Below are positions 17,424 to 25,463 of a DNA stretch of 64,000 nucleotides, piece by piece (the first letter of the stretch is position 1; every line of letters begins with the position of its first letter). The position numbers and the translations under genes are program-made. The stretch is from contig NZ_JAVXZZ010000006.1 of the NCBI RefSeq assembly GCF_032337135.1, positions 81,103 to 145,102 on the forward strand, read 5' to 3'. The stretch is from Allorhodoferax sp032337135 (GTDB lineage: Bacteria; Pseudomonadota; Gammaproteobacteria; Burkholderiales; Burkholderiaceae_C). The notes under the pieces are model-generated. The model made no database searches. It was given only the letters and a program-made list of their open reading frames with translations, and was not told where the DNA came from.

Positions 17424-18409
17424 CGATGCAGATCAAGTCCGTGGCCGTGGGTGCGGCAGCGCTGGCCCTGGTCGGGTTTCTGGGGCTTGGCCTGTGGCGT
17501 GCCTCCCAACCCGCACCCGATGTGTTCCAGGGGCAGATGGAAGCGCGTGAGACCGACGTGGCCGCCAAGGTACCCGGCCGCATTGCTGCCTTGCTGGTCA
17601 AGGAAGGTGATGTGGTCCAGGTGGGTACCCCCCTGATGCGCATGGACAGCCCCGAAGTCAACGCCAAGCTGGCCCAGGCCACTGCGGCGCAGGAAGCGGC
17701 CCAGGCGGTGGCGGCCAAGGCCCAGGCCGGTGCCCGGCCGCAGGAAGTGGAAATGGCGCGCATGAACTGGCAGCGCGCGGTGGCGGCAGCGGAATTGGCC
17801 CAGGTGTCGTTCCAGCGCGTCGAGAATCTTGCCAAGGAAGGCCTCGTACCGGCCCAGAAGCGCGACGAGGCTGAAGCCAACTACAAGGCCTCGCGTGACG
17901 CGGCCGCAGCCGCCAAGGCCCAGTACGACATGGCCCGCACCGGGGCACGGGCCGAAGACAAGGCCGCCGCCGCCGCCCAGGCGCGCCAGGTGCGGGGCGT
18001 GGTGGCCGAAGTCGAGGCGGCCAAGGCCGAAACCGAGCTGCGCAGCCCCGTGGCCGGTGAAGTGGCCAAGGTGCTGGCCAAGGCCGGCGAACTGTCCCCG
18101 CAAGGCGTGGCGCTGGTCAGCGTGGTGGACCTGAAGGACCAGTGGGTGGTGATCAACGTGCGCGAAGACCGCCTGCAACGCTTTGCGCTGGGGGCTGAGT
18201 TCGACGCCACCGTGCCGGCGCTGCGCGACAACGGTGTGCCGAGGGTGGTGCGCTTCAAGGTGTTCTACAGCGCGGCGCTGCCCGACTTTGCGACCTGGCG
18301 TGCCACGCGTGGCAGCCAGGGCTTTGACGCACGGACCTTCGAGGTCCGCGCGCGGCCATTGGCACCGATTGCCGATGCACGTCCGGGCATGAGCGTACTG
18401 GTGCAGTAG
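17420..18409 (+). CDS. HlyD/EmrA-family periplasmic adaptor (YhiI-like)
   Basis: A membrane-fusion protein of 329 residues linking the inner-membrane permeases to the TolC partner. One N-terminal anchor (about 8-26, 'VGAAALALVGFLGLGLW') precedes a biotinyl-lipoyl half ('GRIAALLVKEGDVVQVGTPL', 50-70), a long Ala-rich coiled-coil hairpin (75-190) and the second lipoyl/beta-barrel half ('SPVAGEVAKVLAKAGELSPQG'). The size and the following genes match the YhiI/YbhG adaptors of ABC-2 exporters. Start and stop are tightly coupled with its neighbours. Confidence 0.9.
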   Translation: MTMQIKSVAVGAAALALVGFLGLGLWRASQPAPDVFQGQMEARETDVAAKVPGRIAALLVKEGDVVQVGTPLMRMDSPEVNAKLAQATAAQEAAQAVAAKAQAGARPQEVEMARMNWQRAVAAAELAQVSFQRVENLAKEGLVPAQKRDEAEANYKASRDAAAAAKAQYDMARTGARAEDKAAAAAQARQVRGVVAEVEAAKAETELRSPVAGEVAKVLAKAGELSPQGVALVSVVDLKDQWVVINVREDRLQRFALGAEFDATVPALRDNGVPRVVRFKVFYSAALPDFATWRATRGSQGFDARTFEVRARPLAPIADARPGMSVLVQ

Positions 18410-18412
18410 CAG

Positions 18413-19651
18413 TTGCGCTGCTTGTTTTTCGTGCCAATAAAGCCTCCAGCCCGCGAATACACTGCGCAGGCAGCTATTGTTTCGGTAGCGACTGCGGCGC
18501 GGCGCGAACGCGGCTTGTTGCTTTCCAGACCCTGGGATCTGGCGCTGATCACCTGGGTGCCTGCGCTGGCCTGCCTGCTGCTGTGGTGGATCTTTTCGGC
18601 CGGCTTGCCGACCCGGCTGCCGATCGGCCTGCTGGATGATGACCACTCGGCGCTTTCGCGCCAGCTGACCCGCTTCCTGGAGGCCTCGCCGGGCCTGAGC
18701 GTGGCGGTGCGCTACGCCGATGCAGCGCAAGCGGAGCGCGGCCTGCGCAGTGCCGAGGTCTATGCCGTGGTGCGCATTCCGGGCGACTTTGCCCGAACCA
18801 TCAAGCAGGGGCGTGCGGCCCAGGTCACGCTGCTGCACAACGCCCAGCTTGGAACCCATTCGGGCCTGATCCAGCGTGACGTGCGCACCGTGGTCGGCAC
18901 CCTGTCGGCCGGTATCGAGATGGCGGCACGCAACAAGCGCGGCGAGCCGGCGCAGACCGTGCGTGTGAGCATGGAGCCGGTGCGTACCGGCATGGTGACG
19001 CTGTTCAACGCCTCGCTGGACTACGAGCAGTTCCTGGCGGCAGCCCTGTTGCCGGCGCTGCTGCACATTGCCGCCATGACCGCGGGTGCCTGGGGAGTGG
19101 GGCGTGAACTGCGTGACCGCAGCGTGGACCAGTGGCTGGGGTCGCATCCCGATTTTTTGCAGGTGCTGGCAGGTCTGGCCGGCAAGCTGCTGTGGCCCTG
19201 GCTGGGCCTGGGTCTGGTGGCGACTGCGGCCTTGGTCGGCATCACTTGGGGGCGCGGCTGGCATCCCGCCGGTTCCGTGGCCTGGACCTGCCTGGCCTTG
19301 TGGGTCTTTCTGGCACTGTCGCTGGGCATGGGGGCGCTCGCGGCGGGGGCGACCCGGTCCTTGCGCACGGCCCTGTCTGCCACAGGGTTCATCACGGCGC
19401 CGGCGTTCGCGTTCGGCGGCGTCGGCTTTCCGATCCAGTCCATGCCCTGGGGGGCGCAGCTGTGGGCCCAGGCGCTGCCGTTTACCCATTACATCCGGCT
19501 GCAGATGGAACAGTTGCAGATGGGCGCGCCACTGGCGGTGTCGCTGGCGACGCCGCTGTGGATGTTCGTGGCGGCCATGGTGTTGCTGCTGGGCAGTGCG
19601 GCAGCCCTGCGGCGCGCCGCCGTTCAGCCCGCAAGCTGGGGGAAGCGCTGA
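18413..19651 (+). CDS. ABC-2 type permease (YhhJ/YbhR-like), start uncertain
   Basis: An inner-membrane permease of the ABC-2 family: one N-terminal helix ('LALITWVPALACLLLWWIF'), a large periplasmic domain ('LDDDHSALSRQLTRFLEASPGL'-type, about 70-220) and five C-terminal helices ending near 'AAALRRAAV'. No ATG exists at the 5' end; the frame opens at TTG 18413, with GTG 18431 and TTGs 18515/18518 as alternatives. A dispersed repeat (copy C, 18436-18490) covers this region and would encode residues 9-26, so the repeat may have displaced the original start. The homologous permease follows at 19652. No ATPase gene is present. Confidence 0.82.
   Translation: MRCLFFVPIKPPAREYTAQAAIVSVATAARRERGLLLSRPWDLALITWVPALACLLLWWIFSAGLPTRLPIGLLDDDHSALSRQLTRFLEASPGLSVAVRYADAAQAERGLRSAEVYAVVRIPGDFARTIKQGRAAQVTLLHNAQLGTHSGLIQRDVRTVVGTLSAGIEMAARNKRGEPAQTVRVSMEPVRTGMVTLFNASLDYEQFLAAALLPALLHIAAMTAGAWGVGRELRDRSVDQWLGSHPDFLQVLAGLAGKLLWPWLGLGLVATAALVGITWGRGWHPAGSVAWTCLALWVFLALSLGMGALAAGATRSLRTALSATGFITAPAFAFGGVGFPIQSMPWGAQLWAQALPFTHYIRLQMEQLQMGAPLAVSLATPLWMFVAAMVLLLGSAAALRRAAVQPASWGKR
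18436..18490 (+). repeat. Dispersed ~55-bp repeat, copy C
   Basis: AATAAAGCCTCCAGCCCGCG..., a central CTGCGCAGG and then CAGCTATTGTTTCGGTAGCG. This is the best match to the consensus, with a clear GCTA/TAGC stem. It lies between the adaptor stop and the conserved part of the permease and obscures the permease start. Confidence 0.7.
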
Positions 19652-20773
19652 ATGCGCGCGTTCGCCCGCGCCCTGCGTGCGACCCTGCTGGCGGTGTGGG
19701 CCGACAAGGGCGTGCTGCTGTTGCTGGCCATCGCGCCGGTGCTGTACGGCTTCTTCTACCCCTGGCCCTACATGGAGCAGGCAGTGACCCGTGTTCCCGT
19801 GGCCGTGGTTGACCTGGACCACAGCAGCCTGTCGCGCCAGATCACCCGCTTTGCCAGCGCTAGCCCGCGCCTCGACGTGCGCTGGGTGGGGGCGGACCTG
19901 CAGGAGGCGCAGCGTGCCCTGTGGGCGGGCGAAATCGAGGGGTTTGCCATCCTGCCGCCGGATCTCAAGCGCCATGTGCTGCGCGGGCAGTCTGCCGTGG
20001 TGACGGTCGAGGGCGATGGCGCCTATGCCCTGCTCAACAAGGCGGTGCTGTACGGTTTTGCCGAAGCGGTAGGAACGGTGTCCGCCGGGGTGGAGATCAG
20101 GAAACTGCAGGCGGCCGGCCAGGGTGCACGTCAGGCCGCAGCCAGCCGCAGCCCCGTGGGCACGCTGCTTGTGCCGCTGTTCAATCCGACCGAAGGCTAT
20201 GGCAGCTACGTGGTGCCTGCCGTGGCCCTGCTGATCCTGCAGCAGACCTTGCTGATGGGCGCGGCCATGCTGGTCGGCACCTGGGCGGAAACGGGGCAGC
20301 AGCGGGCCAGGCCGGCCGAATGGATCGGGCGCGTCGTGGCGCTGTCGGTGGTGGGGTGTCTGGCAGGATTGTTCTACTTTGGCTGGGAGTTCACGCTGCA
20401 GGACTTCCCGCGCGGCGGCAACCCGCTGGGGGCCTTGCTGTTGCTGGCGTGCTACATGCCGGCAGTGGCCTGCCTGGGGTGTCTGCTGGGTCTCTGGTTC
20501 CGCGATCGCGAGCGCTCCATGCAGGTGCTGCTGCTGACTTCCCTGCCCATGGCCTTCCTGTCTGGCTTCTCCTGGCCTGCGGAAGCATTGCCCGGACCCT
20601 TGCAGGTGCTGCGCTGGCTGGTGCCCAGCACCGCGGGCATCCAGGCCTCGTTGCGGCTCAACCAGATGGGCGCCCCCGTGGCCGATGTGCTGGCACCATT
20701 GGGTGCGCTGGCCGCACTGACACTGGTTGTGGGGGGCGCGGTACTCTGGGCAGGGCGCCTGCGCAAGTCCTGA
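19652..20773 (+). CDS. ABC-2 type permease (second subunit)
   Basis: A 373-residue paralogue of the preceding gene with the same layout: first helix ('VLLLLAIAPVLYGFFYPWPY'), a periplasmic domain starting 'VPVAVVDLDHSSLSRQITR' (50-68; compare 'LDDDHSALSRQLTR' in the neighbour), and five C-terminal helices including 'MAFLSGFSWPAEALP' just before the last two. The ATG directly follows the previous stop. It probably forms a heterodimer with the first permease. The absence of an adjacent nucleotide-binding subunit means the energy source is either encoded elsewhere or non-canonical. Confidence 0.88.
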   Translation: MRAFARALRATLLAVWADKGVLLLLAIAPVLYGFFYPWPYMEQAVTRVPVAVVDLDHSSLSRQITRFASASPRLDVRWVGADLQEAQRALWAGEIEGFAILPPDLKRHVLRGQSAVVTVEGDGAYALLNKAVLYGFAEAVGTVSAGVEIRKLQAAGQGARQAAASRSPVGTLLVPLFNPTEGYGSYVVPAVALLILQQTLLMGAAMLVGTWAETGQQRARPAEWIGRVVALSVVGCLAGLFYFGWEFTLQDFPRGGNPLGALLLLACYMPAVACLGCLLGLWFRDRERSMQVLLLTSLPMAFLSGFSWPAEALPGPLQVLRWLVPSTAGIQASLRLNQMGAPVADVLAPLGALAALTLVVGGAVLWAGRLRKS

Positions 20774-20801
20774 GACCCGTCGGCGCGGTCCGTGCAGGGC
20801 G

Positions 20802-21686
20802 TCAGCTGCCGCTGTCCAGGCTGGACGCGGCGTTGCTGTCCTGTCCCAAGGCCTTGACCAGGAACGGCAGTGTCTCCTTCAGGGCGTCCTTCAGGGTGTG
20901 GGGAGGGTTGATGACGAACATGCCGCTGGCGGGCAGACCGGGGCGCACCTCATTGCCCTGCGCGTCGGTATGCACCTTGCTCGACTTGACTGTCAGTGTT
21001 GCATGCAGCCAGGGGCGGTCGGAACGCTGGGCCATGGTCTTGAGGCGCTTGGGCAGGTCGTGGGCTTCCGGGCGCGGAATGATGGGGTACCAGACGGCGT
21101 AGGTGCCGGTGGCGAAACGCTGCAGTGCGTCGTCCACCATGGCGGGCACCCGCGCATAGTCGGTCTTCATCTCGTAGCTGGGGTCGCACAGCAAGAGTCC
21201 ACGCCGCGAGGGCGGCGGCAGCAGCTTGCGCACGCCTTCGAAGCCGTCTTCGCGCAGCACCGCCACCTGGCGCCCCGCCTCCAGCTGGGCGATGTTGCCG
21301 CTCAGGGTCTTGGCGTCGGTGGGGTGGATCTCGTACAGCTTGAGCTTGTCGCGCTCGCGCAGGAATTTCTGGATGATGAAGGGCGAGCCGGGGTAGACCT
21401 TCCAGGGCTTTTGGGTGTTGAAGCTGGCCACCGTGTCCAGGTAGGCCTGCAGCGCGGCGGGTACCGGACCGGCAAGGTCCTGCAGCTTGACTATGCCTTC
21501 CAGGGCCTCGGCACTGGTCTGGGCAAAGTCGCCGTCCAGCCGGTACAGACCGGCCCCCGCATGGGTGTCGAAGGCCATCAGGGCGGTTTCCTTGATGGTG
21601 AGGTGCTGCAGGATGGCAATGAGCGTCGTGTGCTTGAGCACATCGGCGTGGTTGCCTGCGTGGAAGGCGTGGCGGTAACTGAACAT
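20802..21686 (-). CDS. rlmJ: 23S rRNA (adenine-2030-N6)-methyltransferase
   Basis: RlmJ (YhiR), SAM-dependent m6A methyltransferase for 23S rRNA A2030. It has 294 residues from MFSYRHAFHAGNHADVLKH, the invariant family N-terminus, so the start at 21686 is preferred over an upstream one. 'DTHAGAGLYRL' is the SAM-binding loop (about 40-50) and 'LLCDPSYEMK' the catalytic DPPY-type motif, here DPSY. The C-terminus has 'SGMFVINPPHTL'. Monocistronic; it starts 32 bp from the -35 of the rplM promoter on the opposite strand. Confidence 0.95.
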   Translation of the reverse strand: MFSYRHAFHAGNHADVLKHTTLIAILQHLTIKETALMAFDTHAGAGLYRLDGDFAQTSAEALEGIVKLQDLAGPVPAALQAYLDTVASFNTQKPWKVYPGSPFIIQKFLRERDKLKLYEIHPTDAKTLSGNIAQLEAGRQVAVLREDGFEGVRKLLPPPSRRGLLLCDPSYEMKTDYARVPAMVDDALQRFATGTYAVWYPIIPRPEAHDLPKRLKTMAQRSDRPWLHATLTVKSSKVHTDAQGNEVRPGLPASGMFVINPPHTLKDALKETLPFLVKALGQDSNAASSLDSGS

Positions 21687-21717
21687 AGGCAGACATCGTA
21701 ACCGCGCTCCCCCTGGC

Positions 21718-21746
21718 TTGCCCAAACGGGGGGAGTTTTATATAAT
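21718..21746 (+). promoter_or_regulatory. sigma-70 promoter of rplM-rpsI
   Basis: TTGCCC (21718-21723), a 17-bp spacer and a perfect TATAAT (21741-21746) make a strong housekeeping promoter. Transcription would start near 21754, leaving a leader of about 118 nt before the rplM ATG. Confidence 0.8.
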
Positions 21747-21871
21747 GGCAGGCTTCGCAGCGATTTTGTGGTTCCGCGGCGAAGACAAGCTTACCCACCT
21801 AAGAGATTCCCAACAGAGGAAAACCGACCGTGGAAAAGAACCCGCCAAACCCTTTTTCGTAATGAGAAAAC

Positions 21872-22300
21872 ATGACTACTTTCAGCGCAAAACCCGCTGA
21901 GGTCGTGCATGAGTGGTTTGTGATTGACGCGACCGACAAGGTCCTCGGACGAGTAGCCAGCGAAGTTGCTCTCCGTTTGCGCGGCAAACACAAGGCCATT
22001 TACACGCCTCACGTTGACACTGGTGACTTCATCGTCATCATCAACGCTTCCAAACTCAAAGTGACTGGCACCAAGTCCCTGGACAAGGTGTACTACCGCC
22101 ACTCCGGTTTCCCCGGCGGTATCACAGCCACGAACTTCCGTGACATGCAAGCCAAGCACCCTGGCCGCGCTTTGGAAAAAGCCGTCAAGGGCATGCTGCC
22201 CAAGGGTCCCCTGGGCTACGCCATGATCAAGAAGCTCAAGGTGTACGGCGGTGCTGAGCACCCCCACACCGCCCAGCAACCCAAAGTGTTGGACATCTAA
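21872..22300 (+). CDS. rplM: 50S ribosomal protein L13
   Basis: Large-subunit ribosomal protein of 142 residues, the standard length. The sequence has the family segments 'WFVIDATDKVLGRVASEVA', 'YTPHVDTGDFIVIINASK', 'YYRHSGFPGG' and 'KAVKGMLPKGPLG'. It is co-transcribed with rpsI 10 bp downstream, the near-universal order. AT-richer codons than its neighbours (GCT, GTT) reflect high expression. Confidence 0.99.
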   Translation: MTTFSAKPAEVVHEWFVIDATDKVLGRVASEVALRLRGKHKAIYTPHVDTGDFIVIINASKLKVTGTKSLDKVYYRHSGFPGGITATNFRDMQAKHPGRALEKAVKGMLPKGPLGYAMIKKLKVYGGAEHPHTAQQPKVLDI

Positions 22301-22310
22301 GGAGCTCTAA

Positions 22311-22703
22311 ATGATTGGTGAATGGAACAATGGCACTGGCCGTCGCAAATCCAGCGTCGCCCGTGTTTTCCTGAAAAAGGGCTCCGGCCAGATCGTCGTG
22401 AACGGCAAGGCAATCGATAAGTTCTTCGGTCGTCAAACCTCCATCATGATCGCCAAGCAGCCCCTCGTGCTGACCAACAACACCGAAGCCTTTGACATCA
22501 TGGTCAACGTGCACGGTGGCGGTGAGTCCGGCCAGGCCGGCGCTGTGCGCCACGGCATCACCCGCGCCCTGATCGACTACGACGCTTCCCTGAAGTCCGA
22601 GTTGAGCAAGGCCGGTTACGTGACCCGTGACGCCCGCGAAGTGGAACGTAAGAAGGTCGGTTTGCACAGCGCCCGTCGCCGCAAGCAGTTCTCCAAGCGT
22701 TAA
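22311..22703 (+). CDS. rpsI: 30S ribosomal protein S9
   Basis: Small-subunit ribosomal protein of 130 residues whose basic C-terminal tail ('KKVGLHSARRRKQFSKR') reaches the P-site tRNA. 'GTGRRKSSVARVFL' near the start and 'GQAGAVRHGITRAL' in the middle are family signatures. A GGAG Shine-Dalgarno (ctaaggagctctaa) precedes the start, and an intrinsic terminator follows. Confidence 0.99.
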   Translation: MIGEWNNGTGRRKSSVARVFLKKGSGQIVVNGKAIDKFFGRQTSIMIAKQPLVLTNNTEAFDIMVNVHGGGESGQAGAVRHGITRALIDYDASLKSELSKAGYVTRDAREVERKKVGLHSARRRKQFSKR

Positions 22704-22717
22704 TCTGCATGCAGATC

Positions 22718-22759
22718 AACAAAGCCGCCCCGGCCTGGCTGGAGGCGGCTTTGTTTTTT
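22718..22759 (+). terminator. Intrinsic terminator after rpsI
   Basis: CAAAGCCGCC (22720-22729) pairs with GGCGGCTTTG (22744-22753) around a 14-nt loop and is followed by TTTTTT. A 14-bp perfect palindrome, ATCTGCATGCAGAT, overlaps the rpsI stop just before it. Confidence 0.9.
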
Positions 22760-22783
22760 GTGTTTTCATTTGCCCGTTGACCC

Positions 22784-23512
22784 ATGCGCCTGCGCCTGCT
22801 CAAACGCCGCCTCACCATCAGTGCGCCCCGCATGGCAGTGCGCAGCGCCATGCCGTGGCCATTCCGCTGGGCAGTGGTGGCCATCGTGCTGGGTTTTTGC
22901 GCTGCCATCGGGCTGTGGGCCTTCGAGTTCGGCAAGGACATTGCGGGACTGGAGCGTGGTTCGCGCGAAGAGATCCAGCAACTGCGCCTGCTGGTGGAGA
23001 GCCAGCAACGCGAACTCGAGCAGTTGCGCCAACAACGTGACGAGGCCCAGTCGGTGGCAAATACGGCTGGCACGCTGGTGGCCGCGGAGAAAGCGGCACA
23101 GGAAAAGCTGGTCAATCAGGTCAAGCAGCTGGAGCAGGAGGCCCATGCCCTGCGCGATGACCTCAGTTTCTTCGAAAAGCTCATTCCGGCTGGCGGTGCG
23201 GACGGCGTTGCGGTGCGCGGTCTGCAAGTCGAGACCGAGGAGCCCGGTAAGCTCAAGTGGCAAGTGTTGGCCATCCAGTCGGGCAAGAACGTGAATGAAC
23301 TCTCCCTGCGGCTGGAAATGGTATTTGTTGGCACCCAGGGCGGAAAACCCTGGTCGGCCCCATTGGCCGATGGCGGCATTCCCTTTAAGATCAAGCAGTA
23401 TGGTCGGCTGGAAGGTGAGTTGGAGCTTCCGGCACAGGCGCAGGTGAAGAGCGTCACGGCCAAGGTGATGGATGGCAGCACTGTGCGTGCCACGCAGACC
23501 ATCAAGTTGTAG
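22784..23512 (+). CDS. Membrane-anchored coiled-coil protein (DUF6776-like)
   Basis: A 242-residue protein with a basic cytoplasmic N-terminus, one helix at about 28-50 ('WAVVAIVLGFCAAIGLWAF'), a periplasmic coiled coil of about 80 residues ('LVESQQRELEQLRQQRDEAQ'), and a beta-rich C-terminal domain with 'FFEKLIPAG' at the junction. I associate this layout with DUF6776, a family without assigned function found next to bactofilin genes in betaproteobacteria. It ends 15 bp before the bactofilin gene, so the two are probably co-transcribed and may work together in envelope organisation. Confidence 0.75.
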   Translation: MRLRLLKRRLTISAPRMAVRSAMPWPFRWAVVAIVLGFCAAIGLWAFEFGKDIAGLERGSREEIQQLRLLVESQQRELEQLRQQRDEAQSVANTAGTLVAAEKAAQEKLVNQVKQLEQEAHALRDDLSFFEKLIPAGGADGVAVRGLQVETEEPGKLKWQVLAIQSGKNVNELSLRLEMVFVGTQGGKPWSAPLADGGIPFKIKQYGRLEGELELPAQAQVKSVTAKVMDGSTVRATQTIKL

Positions 23513-23527
23513 CGCCACGAGGTTTCC

Positions 23528-23923
23528 ATGTTCAACAAAAACAAGCAAGCGCCCATCAAGAGTCTGATCGCAGACGGCAGCCAGATCACTGGCAACATCG
23601 CATTCACGGACGGCCTGCGCATTGACGGCGAAGTGCTCGGCAATGTCATTGCCAGCGAAGGCAGTGCCAGCATGTTGGTCATTTCCGAAACTGCGAAGGT
23701 CGTGGGCCACATCACGGCCGACCTGATCGTGGTCAATGGCAGTGTCACCGGGCCCGTGCATGCCCGCTCCGCGCTGGAATTGCAACCCAAGGCACGCATT
23801 GAAGGCGACGTGGAGTACGCGTCGCTGGAGATGCACAAGGGTGCCCTGATTTCCGGTCAACTGCGCCCGCTATTGGTGGAAGAGGCAAAGCCCACACTGA
23901 AACTGGCGGCGAACAACCAGTAA
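23528..23923 (+). CDS. Bactofilin
   Basis: A 131-residue bactofilin, a bacterial cytoskeletal protein that polymerises without nucleotides into filaments of right-handed beta-helix subunits. The core (about 15-110) shows the repeating Gly/hydrophobic pattern: 'ITGNIAFTDGLRIDGEVLGNV', 'VVGHITADLIVVNGSVTGPV', 'ARIEGDVEYASLEMHKGALISG', each about one helical turn. Flanking tails are short. Bactofilins often recruit peptidoglycan enzymes; anmK and an M23 peptidase lie 0.4-3 kb downstream on the other strand. Confidence 0.93.
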   Translation: MFNKNKQAPIKSLIADGSQITGNIAFTDGLRIDGEVLGNVIASEGSASMLVISETAKVVGHITADLIVVNGSVTGPVHARSALELQPKARIEGDVEYASLEMHKGALISGQLRPLLVEEAKPTLKLAANNQ

Positions 23924-23927
23924 TACA

Positions 23928-23952
23928 ATACCTGACCAAATCCATTTGGTAT
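23928..23952 (+). promoter_or_regulatory. Putative IscR-type site upstream of erpA
   Basis: The 25-bp segment ATACCTGACCAAATCC-ATTTGGTAT matches about 20 of 25 positions of the enterobacterial type-1 IscR consensus (ATASYYGACTRWWWYAGTCRRSTAT). It also forms CAATACC/GGTATTG arms (23926-23954). A TACAAT -10-like hexamer (23924-23929) overlaps its left edge, so a bound repressor could block transcription. E. coli erpA is IscR-controlled; whether IscR acts here is inference, and no iscR gene is in the window. Confidence 0.55.
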
Positions 23953-23976
23953 TGCGAACCGAACCAGGAGGCCGCC

Positions 23977-24342
23977 ATGAGCGCCGTAGCCGAATCCGTC
24001 CCCACTTCCATGCCCGACCCCATCCTCTTCACCGACAGTGCGGCGGCCAAGGTCGCTGATCTCATCGCCGAAGAAGGCAATCCCGACCTGAAACTGCGCG
24101 TATTCGTGCAGGGTGGCGGTTGTTCGGGGTTCCAGTACGGTTTCACCTTCGATGAAATCACCAACGAGGACGACACGACCATGACCAAGAATGGCGTGTC
24201 CCTGCTGATCGACGCGATGAGCTTCCAGTACCTGGTGGGCGCCGAGATCGACTACAAGGAAGACCTGCAGGGCGCCCAGTTCGTCATCAAGAACCCCAAC
24301 GCCACGACCACCTGCGGTTGCGGTTCTTCGTTCTCGACCTAA
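23977..24342 (+). CDS. erpA: Iron-sulfur cluster insertion protein ErpA
   Basis: An A-type carrier that delivers Fe-S clusters to apo-enzymes; 121 residues. The three cluster-binding cysteines are present: Cys in 'GGGCSGFQYGFTFDE' (about residue 49) and 'TTCGCGSSF' near the C-terminus (about 113 and 115). The N-terminal tail before 'ILFTDSAAAKV' is slightly longer than in E. coli. AGGAGG precedes the ATG, a strong ribosome site. Convergent with anmK, overlapping it by 4 bp. Confidence 0.97.
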   Translation: MSAVAESVPTSMPDPILFTDSAAAKVADLIAEEGNPDLKLRVFVQGGGCSGFQYGFTFDEITNEDDTTMTKNGVSLLIDAMSFQYLVGAEIDYKEDLQGAQFVIKNPNATTTCGCGSSFST

Positions 24343-25451
24343 GCCGGATACAGGGCGCCCAGCACCCGCAGGCCGCGGGCGCCCGTCACTTCGGGCAAAT
24401 TTCCAGGGCTGCCCTTCACGCATTGGGCGGCCAGCCACGCAAAGGCACAGGCTTCCACCTGTTGTGGGGGCAGACCGGCGACCGATGTGGACTCCACCCG
24501 CACTTGCGGCAGCGCTTGCTGCAGGGCCTCCATCAAGCTGGCATTGAAGGCGCCGCCACCGCAGACCAGCAGGCGTTGGCACTGGGGGTGATGCGCGCGC
24601 AGGGCCTCGGCACAGGACTGCGCAGTGAGGGCGCACAAGGTCGCCTGCACGTCGGCGGTAGCGACATCGGGATGCCGGCGCAGCTTGGCGTCGAGCCAGG
24701 TGGCATGAAACAAGTCGCGCCCAGTGCTCTTGGGAGGCGGGCGGCGGAAAAAGTCTTCGTCCAACAGGTCGTGCAGCAGACTGGCGAGCACCCGCCCCGT
24801 GCGCGCCCAGGCGCCATCCCGATCGTAGGCCTGCCCCATGTGCCGTTGGCACCAGAGGTCCATCAGCGCATTGCCCGGTCCGCAATCGAAGCCCCGCACC
24901 GGAGTGAAGCCCCCGGGGTTCAGCAGGGTGATGTTGGAGATGCCGCCGATGTTCAGGATCGCCATGCATTCATTGGCGGCATTGAGGAAGCGGCTGTGGA
25001 ATGCAGGCACCAGTGGCGCACCTTGTCCGCCCGCAGCGACGTCGCGGCTACGAAAGTCGGCCGCTACCGCGATGCCCGTGCGTTCGGCCAGCAAGGCCGG
25101 GTTGTTCAGTTGCAGGGTATAGCCACAACCGTCGAATTCGCCGGGACGGTGACGCACGGTCTGGCCATGGGCGCCGATGGCGGCGATGGCGTTCGCCGCC
25201 ACGCCGCTGGATTGCAGTAGCCTGTCAACCACCTTCGCGTAGAGGTCCACCAAGGCAATGGCCGCCAGGGCAGAACGGTGCAACTCGTCGTCACCAGGGG
25301 TGTTGAGGGCGAGCAGTTCCGCGCGCAGTGGCTGGGGCATGTCGAGGCTGGCAAAGGCCAGCACCTGCAGCTGCCCGGCGGTGCCGAATTCGGCCAGGAC
25401 GCCATCCACACCGTCCAGCGACGTGCCGGACATCAGGCCAATGGTGCGCAT
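24339..25451 (-). CDS. anmK: Anhydro-N-acetylmuramic acid kinase
   Basis: Phosphorylates and opens 1,6-anhydro-MurNAc from cell-wall turnover to MurNAc-6-phosphate. It has 370 residues, the family length. 'GLMSGTSLDGVDGVL' (5-19) is the ATP-binding signature; 'AIGAHGQTVRHRPG', 'ILNIGGISNITLL' and 'FDCGPGNALMD' follow in the family order, and 'LLVCGGGAFNASLM' closes the C-terminal lobe. It starts 12 bp after the M23 peptidase stop, so the two are probably one operon joining wall cleavage and recycling. Confidence 0.97.
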   Translation of the reverse strand: MRTIGLMSGTSLDGVDGVLAEFGTAGQLQVLAFASLDMPQPLRAELLALNTPGDDELHRSALAAIALVDLYAKVVDRLLQSSGVAANAIAAIGAHGQTVRHRPGEFDGCGYTLQLNNPALLAERTGIAVAADFRSRDVAAGGQGAPLVPAFHSRFLNAANECMAILNIGGISNITLLNPGGFTPVRGFDCGPGNALMDLWCQRHMGQAYDRDGAWARTGRVLASLLHDLLDEDFFRRPPPKSTGRDLFHATWLDAKLRRHPDVATADVQATLCALTAQSCAEALRAHHPQCQRLLVCGGGAFNASLMEALQQALPQVRVESTSVAGLPPQQVEACAFAWLAAQCVKGSPGNLPEVTGARGLRVLGALYPA

Positions 25452-25463
25452 GGCCAGTTGGCC

